This document shows positions 57,413-64,000 of a DNA stretch of 64,000 nt, piece after piece (the stretch's first letter is position 1; each line of letters opens with the position of its first letter). Under the pieces are notes generated by a model. The model was not told the DNA's origin. It saw only the letters and a program-made list of their open reading frames with translations, and did not search any database. The stretch spans positions 10,320,885-10,384,884 of the forward strand of contig OZ024783.1 in NCBI GenBank assembly GCA_964017065.1, in the 5' to 3' direction. The translations under genes were made by a program, and so were the position numbers. This DNA is from Haliclona indistincta (Eukaryota > Porifera > Demospongiae > Haplosclerida > Chalinidae).

Positions 57413-58318
57413 ATGGATAAAGCAGGATACAACTACAGCTCCTATGCTGCATTGCAGATCGTACCATCTTGCATCATACTAGTATCCCTATCAATAACAA
57501 CCATTGGTATACTACTAGCATCAATCATGCTCTATCAATGCTGTAAATATCCTAAACTAACTCGTCCTGTCAAACGCATCACTCAGTGGTTGGTAGAGCA
57601 AGTCTTTAGTGTTATGCTGAAGAAGCGTACCAACAGCAAAGGAAGAAAGGTTTATACTGTACTAAACTATGAAGTTCCAGATGGATATGTACGCTTGCTG
57701 TTAGCTACAGTGCTCAATCTCATTGGAGTAGCAGTCATAAACTTTTGGGACGTCTTCCTGTTTGAACAATCGTACATTTGCAGCACTGATCCAGACCTGG
57801 TTTGCTTTCCTCTGGTCAATGAAATGAGTCCTGAATTATCTACTCCACCGCTGGACTGCTCTAACACAAGCAACTTTCAAGAAAATAACATCACTTCTGT
57901 CATCTGTTACATGTTTGCATACAGGCTAGGCTCAGCCGCTGGATCTGCACTTGGTTTAGTAACGACCACTGCTCTGACGATTTACATCATCGATCTGCTT
58001 CTCCTCAAAGTTTCTAATGGAAGTGGATCTACCAAACATCGTGCAGTGCTCACTATAGCTATACAGATCACTATAGTAGCAGTAGCAATGGGAATTGCAG
58101 CTGGTTTAACTTATCTTCAAGTCCAAGTCGCCTCAACCATGGAAGAATACCTGGTCATCATTTGCATCAACTTACTAATAGTTCTTGCTATATCAATCGG
58201 TACCATTTTCTTCCCTTGGTGCTATTTCACGAAAGTCAACAAGCAAAATAGACATGACGATGAGCGAATGATGATCAGTCATAATATAAAAGTGGAAAAT
58301 CAAGAACAGTTATATTAA
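57413..58318 (+). CDS. 5-TM four-cysteine-loop family protein, divergent member
   Basis: 301 codons from MDKAGYNYSSYAAL, which aligns with the family start. In-frame upstream ATGs exist at 57389 and 57206 and could add up to 69 residues. The loop is slightly expanded: STDPDLVCFPLVNEMSPELSTPPLDC, then NTSNFQENNITSVICYM. TM3 follows SAAGSALG, TM4 follows KHRAVLTIAIQ, and TM5 ends FFPWCYF. The tail is basic to neutral (KQNRHDDERMMISHN), lacking GTSIPI. Confidence 0.8.
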   Translation: MDKAGYNYSSYAALQIVPSCIILVSLSITTIGILLASIMLYQCCKYPKLTRPVKRITQWLVEQVFSVMLKKRTNSKGRKVYTVLNYEVPDGYVRLLLATVLNLIGVAVINFWDVFLFEQSYICSTDPDLVCFPLVNEMSPELSTPPLDCSNTSNFQENNITSVICYMFAYRLGSAAGSALGLVTTTALTIYIIDLLLLKVSNGSGSTKHRAVLTIAIQITIVAVAMGIAAGLTYLQVQVASTMEEYLVIICINLLIVLAISIGTIFFPWCYFTKVNKQNRHDDERMMISHNIKVENQEQLY

Positions 58319-58999
58319 TTATGATAAACGCTAAATACATCATTAATCTAGGAAGCAATTCAAGATGACCATTAATTTTTAGATAAAGAAATTTGCATTT
58401 TGTTCCTGCACATGACGTCCACTGGCCATATTTCTGAGCTAGGTTCCACTACTTATTCCATCCCATCCTTGAAGGCAAAGTACACAGAGATACCATTTAA
58501 CTAGAATAGTAGCTATTATTAAAAATTGCCCTCAACTGAATCCTTCGAGTCGTTAGACACACACGCGAACGCACGTACACACAGCAATAGTATTCAAATG
58601 TCAATTTTTGTAGAATGGCTGAGCAGCCATTGGCTCAGTGTCAACTACAACACACACTCATAATATGCACTAAATGCAGCCAATTGTTAAATTTTGTTCC
58701 AATCATCAATCTCATGAGTACAACACCCAGATCAGCAGATACTACTAAACCCACAATACAAACAAAGGGTTAAATTAAACAGAATAGTATTCATTAATAG
58801 TTTTTGCACACTACAGACATTCCATGATTGCTTAATCACATTTACTATCAATATTTCTGTGAATACTTGCAGCATTATGTCCACCAGCTGTAAACAATAT
58901 TCATAATAAATATGTTACCAATATTCATTGATATGAATACGTTTAAGAATCCAGGGTTGCGATAGTCTGCTTAGTTATTTAGTAACATATTAGAGCAAA
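58319..58999. other. Intergenic
   Basis: No gene recognised; a short ACACAC-rich patch lies near 58555-58580. Confidence 0.45.
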
Positions 59000-59839
59000 A
59001 TGGGATCTTTGTTGACAATCCCATGTCCAGATTATGGACTCATCTTCCAAATAGAGGCAATTCTGCTATTGATCGTTTCAAACATAGCCATGTTCATCGG
59101 ATTCATGCCATTGTTCAACTACTGTAGCTGGAGATGGTTCAATTGCTGGCCCAATCATCACCAGTGGCTTCAAGACAAAGTCGATGCAGTCATAGAGCGT
59201 GTGTTTGATCAGGTCTTGAAGAAGAACGACCAAGATGAGTATTTTGTACTAGACTATAAAGCTCCCACTAACTACACAAACCTATTGTTCCTTACTCTTG
59301 TTTTTGTCACTGTCAGCGCAATAGTGCAATTCTGGGACGAGTTCTTGTATGAGGAGTCGTTTGATTGCATCACACAGATATACACTTGCTGTTACGGACA
59401 AATCCAAAACTCAACTCAATACTTGGACTGCTCTGACACAAGCTATTTGGAGGACAACAACATCACATCCGTTGTCTGTCATAGGTTTGTGTTCAGAATA
59501 GGCCAAGCTGCTGGATCAGCAATCGGTATAATAGCAACTAACGCTCTGGTCATACTTGTTATCACTTGGAGCCTTTTGAAACTTTCCGATGGATACAAAG
59601 GCAAAGGATCTTGTCGCGGAGTCATTACTGTACTCATACAAAGTGGTTCAGCTCTGATAACATTGTCAGTCACACTACTAATGTGTATCTATAACGTTGT
59701 GTCGTATCCAGGCTCCTCACTCAAAAAGATACTGCAAATCTATCCGATAGGCATTTTAATATCAATCTACATCCTGATTTTTCCATGGACAAAATTTGAA
59801 AAGATTGACAAAGTCACACACACTGATAACATTCCTTGA
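59000..59839 (+). CDS. 5-TM four-cysteine-loop family protein, most divergent member
   Basis: 279 codons from MGSLLTIPCPDYGL. The STDPDLACFP block is replaced by CITQIYTCCYGQ, and the loop then returns to YLDCSDTSYLEDNNITSVVCHR. The four loop cysteines are kept, with one extra. GQAAGSAIG precedes TM3, CRGVITVLIQ precedes TM4 and IFPWTKFEKI follows TM5. The tail is short (DKVTHTDNIP). Intact single exon. Confidence 0.75.
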   Translation: MGSLLTIPCPDYGLIFQIEAILLLIVSNIAMFIGFMPLFNYCSWRWFNCWPNHHQWLQDKVDAVIERVFDQVLKKNDQDEYFVLDYKAPTNYTNLLFLTLVFVTVSAIVQFWDEFLYEESFDCITQIYTCCYGQIQNSTQYLDCSDTSYLEDNNITSVVCHRFVFRIGQAAGSAIGIIATNALVILVITWSLLKLSDGYKGKGSCRGVITVLIQSGSALITLSVTLLMCIYNVVSYPGSSLKKILQIYPIGILISIYILIFPWTKFEKIDKVTHTDNIP

Positions 59840-60006
59840 CATTCATAAACAGTGCACCACATTTTATAGTAGTACACTATATAAACATGTGATAAGCATA
59901 CTCACGTGATTACTATCATGTTATCTACTATAGTACATAATGTCAACAAGACACTGCTGAGCTGATCTGTGCACTCGCAAGTGATCCCAGACTTGTAACA
60001 GCAACA

Positions 60007-60963
60007 ATGGAGTCAGTCTTTCCAGGCAGTGTAACTACATATTTCATTGGAATCTGTCAAACATACAGATGCTACTTTTGGTCAAAGGAAGCTGTAGAGA
60101 TCACTTTCTTTTGCTTGTTTGTGCTGCCAGGTATCTTTTGGCCGATAGCTTCAGTGTGTTGCTCTTGTTGGACAAGGTGTGGCTGTATCAAGAAGAAGAC
60201 AGAATCAAGATGTTGTGGGTGTGGTTGGACTGAATCAGTTGTACAGTTTGTGTTTGGTAGTGTCTTGAAGGAACACATTGATGAAGATGGAGAAAGAGGC
60301 TGTACTATATTCAAATATGAAATCCCTGATTGTTATAAGGCATTTCTGTTCTCTAATGTGTTACAACTGATTGGTCTAGCATTGATGCAATTCTGGGATA
60401 ATTTCCTATTAGAAGAATCTCGTATTTGTACCACTGATCCAAACCTGGCTTGCTTCCATTCTAATCCCACACTGTCTACTCCACGCTTGGACTGCTCCAA
60501 CACAACCTTTATAGAGAAAAATAACATCACATCCTTCAGCTGCTATCGGTTTGTGTTCAAACTAGGTCCAGCCACTGGGTCTGCAGTTGGTATAGTAACA
60601 ACCACTGCATTCATCATAAAGTATATCATCCCATACTTTCTCCTCAAGATGTCCAAAGGAACAAGTGGCTCAAAGTGTCAAAAATGCTCAACCATAGCTA
60701 TGCAAATCGTTTTAGCCCTGCTAACAGCACTGCTGACCAGTCTTATGGTGTATTTGCGTTATGCAATATCATACTCGCCGCTGGAACTGCTCAATGCAGT
60801 CAGATACTTACCAATAGGTTATATCATAGCAAGCAACATCATCTTTGTCTCTTGGTTTAAATTCAAACAGATTGAAGCCGAGACTGAAGACGAAGATGAG
60901 TATCGAGTGACACCAATAAACTACCCACGCGTCAAATATCAAAAACTAAAAAGTATTGACTGA
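60007..60963 (+). CDS. 5-TM four-cysteine-loop family protein with Cys-rich first cytosolic loop
   Basis: 318 codons from MESVFPGSVTTYF. After TM1 the cytosolic loop is Cys-rich (CCSCWTRCGCIKKK, RCCGCGW), which suggests multiple S-acylation. VVQFVFGSVLKEHIDEDG and KYEIPDCYKAF follow, then TM2. The loop has CTTDPNLACFHS and LDCSNTTFIEKNNITSFSCYR; GPATGSAVG precedes TM3. The tail is acidic and ends YQKLKSID. About 60 nt upstream, GTGATTA...GTTATCTACTATAGTACA is shared with the pseudogene at 61.58 kb. Confidence 0.8.
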   Translation: MESVFPGSVTTYFIGICQTYRCYFWSKEAVEITFFCLFVLPGIFWPIASVCCSCWTRCGCIKKKTESRCCGCGWTESVVQFVFGSVLKEHIDEDGERGCTIFKYEIPDCYKAFLFSNVLQLIGLALMQFWDNFLLEESRICTTDPNLACFHSNPTLSTPRLDCSNTTFIEKNNITSFSCYRFVFKLGPATGSAVGIVTTTAFIIKYIIPYFLLKMSKGTSGSKCQKCSTIAMQIVLALLTALLTSLMVYLRYAISYSPLELLNAVRYLPIGYIIASNIIFVSWFKFKQIEAETEDEDEYRVTPINYPRVKYQKLKSID

Positions 60964-61582
60964 TAGACATTTACTGACCAGCACAATATCAATGTATCAT
61001 CTGTAATATTCAACTACATACTGTATTATGAGAGAAGCACTATCGAGGATTAACAGCATAAACAGACAATAATTTGATTGATGATTGCGCCATTGACAAA
61101 TGCACCATGTGTAACCATCCTGTGTGTGAGCAATGCATTATCAGTATCTGCATTACTGATATGTCAAGTATGGCGTACAAAATTGCTCACAGAATGCTTT
61201 ATAAAAGCAAAAAGGGAAAGCTGCTTCAGCTCAGCTGCCATTAAAAATGAGACTCAGCATTACATGAAAGCTGAGTGTCACGTAAGCTTATGTAGATGTT
61301 CAAGATGCTTGAGCGTGTAATATTAGTTGCATGCGTTCTTGTTCATCTACTGCAAGCTGCAACACATCTTCATCCCTGATATACTATGTGACTAAACACT
61401 TCTGCACACTAACGCAAACAGTTAAACTCATTTTGCTAAGAGATGAGTAGGCATTGTATAAGCACGTGATAATCATTACTCATGTGATATGGTTATCTAC
61501 TATAGTACAATGCATACACAGAGCTGATAGACAGCTATCCTAGGCTCGTTATATTGCTACTTGTTCGTTCTCTGGCACAACA
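60964..61582. other. Intergenic between the two last 5-TM copies
   Basis: No gene. 61455-61510 repeats the upstream block of the 60.0 kb gene. Confidence 0.5.
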
Positions 61583-62510
61583 ATGGAATCAGTCTTTCCA
61601 GGCAGTGTCACTACATATTCCATTGGAAGCTGTCAAACATAAAGATGCTACTTTTGGTCAAAGGAAGTTGTAGAGATCACTTTCTTCTGCTTGTTTGTGT
61701 TGCCAGGTATCCTTTGGCCGATTGCCTCTTGTTGGACAAAAATCATGAACAATGAAGCACTAAGCTGTTGTGGGTGTGGTTGGACTGAACAAGTGGTACA
61801 GTTTGTGTTTGGTAGTGTCTTGAAGGAAGATGGAAAAAGAGGCTGTACTATATTCAACTATAAAGCTCCTCGTTGGTACAAGGCATTTCTGTTCTCTAAT
61901 GTGTTACAACTGATTGGGATTGGATTAATGCAATTTTGGGACAACTTCTTATTAGAAGAATCTCGTATTTGCACCACTGATCCAAACCTGGCTTGCTTTC
62001 CCTCTAATCCTAACGTGTCTACTGCACGCTTGGACTGCTTCAACACAAGCTTTATAGAGAAAATCAACATCACATCCTTCAGCTGCTACCGGTTTGTGTT
62101 CAAACTAGGTCCAGCCACTGGGTCTGCAGTTGGTATAGTAACAACCACTGCTTTCATCATAAAGTACATCGTCCTGTACTTTCTCCTTAAAATTTCCAAA
62201 GGAACAAGTGGCTCGAAATGTCAAAAATACTCAACTATAGCTATGCAACTCATTATAGCACTAGTGACAATACTGCTAACCAGTCTCACAATATACTTGC
62301 GCTATGCGATATCGTACTCACTTTTCGAACTGCTCAATGCTATCAGATACCTACCAATAGGGTATATCATAGCAAGCAACATTATCTTTGTTCCCTGCAT
62401 GGTACAAATTCGAAAGTGATGAGAGCAGTCAAGAAGACCAGTACAAAGACATAACGTCATCAATAAAAATTAATGATTACAAACCAATACAACAGGATGA
62501 TGATTATTAG
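61583..62510 (+). pseudogene. 5-TM family pseudogene (nonsense and frameshift)
   Basis: Tandem copy of the 60.0 kb gene. The start MESVFPGSVTTYSIG is present, but codon 20 is TAA (61640-61642) where the parent has TAC. The rest of the membrane region is open from there. Near 62396 an extra four bases (CTGC) shift the frame just before the FPWF-type motif. The original tail continues in the next frame to a stop at 62510 (QQDDDY). Confidence 0.8.
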
Positions 62511-63038
62511 TGATCATTTTTATAACCGTGACTAGATAAATGCACTATGTGTGTAAAATGTTTATATAACAGTACGTTATAACAGTAAATGTTTATTTAT
62601 ATAGACACAACAGTACATTTATATAGTTTAAAATGATAAAAGTAGTGATAGAGAACCCAAGCCTCAGGGACTTCCCCTAGATAGGACTTTATCATGTAGC
62701 ATGATTTAACAATCTTATAAGCCTGCAAGGAAACTTAGAATATTGCACAATCCACATTGTGCTGCTTTCTTAGTACACTAGCAAGCTACTTCATCAATGA
62801 CTTTTGGCTCTAAGAGAACAAAAGGCATCAATAAGTACATGTAAGGCTAAAGTACGCTCTTCTTGAAGCACACAGAATAGCGCTTCATTAAACACAGCCA
62901 TAATAACCAGAAAGTGACGTAGGTAGTATTGCAAACGTTACAGAGAAATCAGGAATATTGTAGATTCATGACTTGCAAGTACCTTACGTAAACAGTATTT
63001 TTCTTCACACTGAGTCTCGTTCTCACCACTGAAACTAG
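62511..63038. other. Intergenic
   Basis: No gene recognised. Confidence 0.45.
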
Positions 63039-63979
63039 GCACCGAAGGTGCTTATGCCTCGGTGGAATGTTATGCATACATGCCTGTCTGACTAAATATG
63101 CTGAACTGAAATACACAAGCAGTAATGAAAATCTGCTGTTGCTAGTTGAACACTATGTTAGTGGCTGACAACTTATAAAATCATTACGAATTTCAGTTTA
63201 TCATGCTTAATTTTGCACCTCATGTGAGAGACATTAAATCTGACATGGTATTCAGTAATGGCAAGGATTATTTTACATAATTATACTAGTGAGATGTAAG
63301 GAGTAGAGAAAAGAAAATAAACATACACAGTAAAGTTAAACTGCAGCTGTTGTACCTTCTTTCTGTACAGCAATCACAATGCAGTATAATAGTTATGCAA
63401 TCAGAAGCCAATCAGTGCTGACCACTAATTCAACTGGGCGTGTCTAGACTATATTGTTCAGGGCACAGCACGTACAACGAGCGTCCATAGCTTGCTTACA
63501 CAATTTCTTTAGACATACGATGTAACCTATCAGCTTCTAGGCAGTCAACTGTGGATAGTTTCGTCTACGGAGAACTCTAGATCGCCAGCAACGGCCATCG
63601 ATCTAGAGGTAAGCAAAGCTACGCCATAACTCTAGAACGCAGCTTCATATAAAAGTCTGCCGTGCTGTTCTGAAGTAAAGGCGAACTCACTAGCTGTAAG
63701 GCAGCCAGCAATAGACAATTTTGTCTTTACATCAGCAACTAGATCGCCAGCCGGCGATCGCGAGGTAAGTAATCACGCTATAACTCACGAACAGAGCCTT
63801 ATAACCAAAATCCTTACAATTCATTTTCAAGCAAATATCGACTTTAGCTTGTGTCGCACGTTTCAGCGCTTAGTTTTCAGCGAGCGACGAGAAATCCTGC
63901 CGACAGACAGACAGATACACAGATACACAGATACACAACACGACTACTGTATGCCCCGTGGCTCCGCCCACCGAGGCAT
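63039..63979 (-). mobile_element. Non-autonomous Helentron-like element D
   Basis: Reading the minus strand, it begins with the TGCCTCGGTGGGCGGAGCC hairpin and ends with CCACCGAGGCATAAGCACC and the GCACCTTCGGTGC stem-loop. The interior (e.g. ATTGGCTTCTGATTGCATAA, CACGCCCAGTTGAATTAGTG) is the same as in the copy at 20.2 kb and similar to the 5' region of the autonomous element. No coding. Confidence 0.85.
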
Positions 63980-64000
63980 AATGATCATGAACAGACACAA

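Overview
The window looks like nuclear DNA of a sponge (probably a demosponge). This is an inference from several signs. It is AT-rich and has GT-AG introns. A recognisable animal gene (ATM) is present. There are chimeric 'Pmp-repeat plus multi-pass membrane' proteins and fibrinogen-like (FReD-like) genes of the type I associate with sponges. Most gene copies are intronless, and young DNA transposons are packed between them. No prokaryotic operon signals, tRNAs, rRNAs or CRISPR arrays were seen.

Layout. (1) 0.05-15.2 kb is a tandem duplication of a ~7.3 kb unit. Each unit holds the middle-to-FAT exons of an ATM kinase gene on the minus strand and a head-to-head plus-strand gene for a secreted/beta-helix plus ~10-TM protein. 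Both membrane-protein copies carry different lesions, and the second ATM copy is cut off at the duplication junction. (2) 15.6-30 kb and 45-62.5 kb hold at least ten full-length or near-full-length members, plus several fragments and pseudogenes, of one family I do not recognise. Its proteins are ~280-320 aa, probably 5-TM, with an N-terminus outside, a glycosylated four-cysteine loop between TM2 and TM3 and an acidic cytosolic tail. This locally amplified family is the main candidate for an undescribed system. (3) 30-43 kb is a nest of mobile DNA. A rhodopsin-like GPCR gene is split by an 11.6 kb insertion with AGTC(A/T)GGTGGCTTA ends and a 5-bp target duplication. Inside it is a kilobase-scale palindrome of a transposon-associated gene, and inside that an apparently intact 8.8 kb Helentron.

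The Helentron has a Rep/helicase protein with N-terminal zinc ribbon, 23-aa repeats, OTU, HUH Rep, PIF1 helicase and a C-terminal apurinic-like endonuclease. A 55-nt intron appears to join this protein in frame to a short leader carrying a 2A-like ribosome-skipping motif. Three short non-autonomous relatives with the same terminal hairpins lie at 20.2, 22.5 and 63.0 kb.

Other mobile structures are foldback or MITE-like palindromes with target duplications readable from the sequence (22.0-24.7, 47.2-47.7, 56.4-57.1 kb), plus less certain ones at 19.55, 25.1 and 54.4 kb. Several 5-TM genes share upstream and downstream flanks, including an inverted pair 26 kb apart, so the array grew by segmental duplication and was then cut up by transposons.
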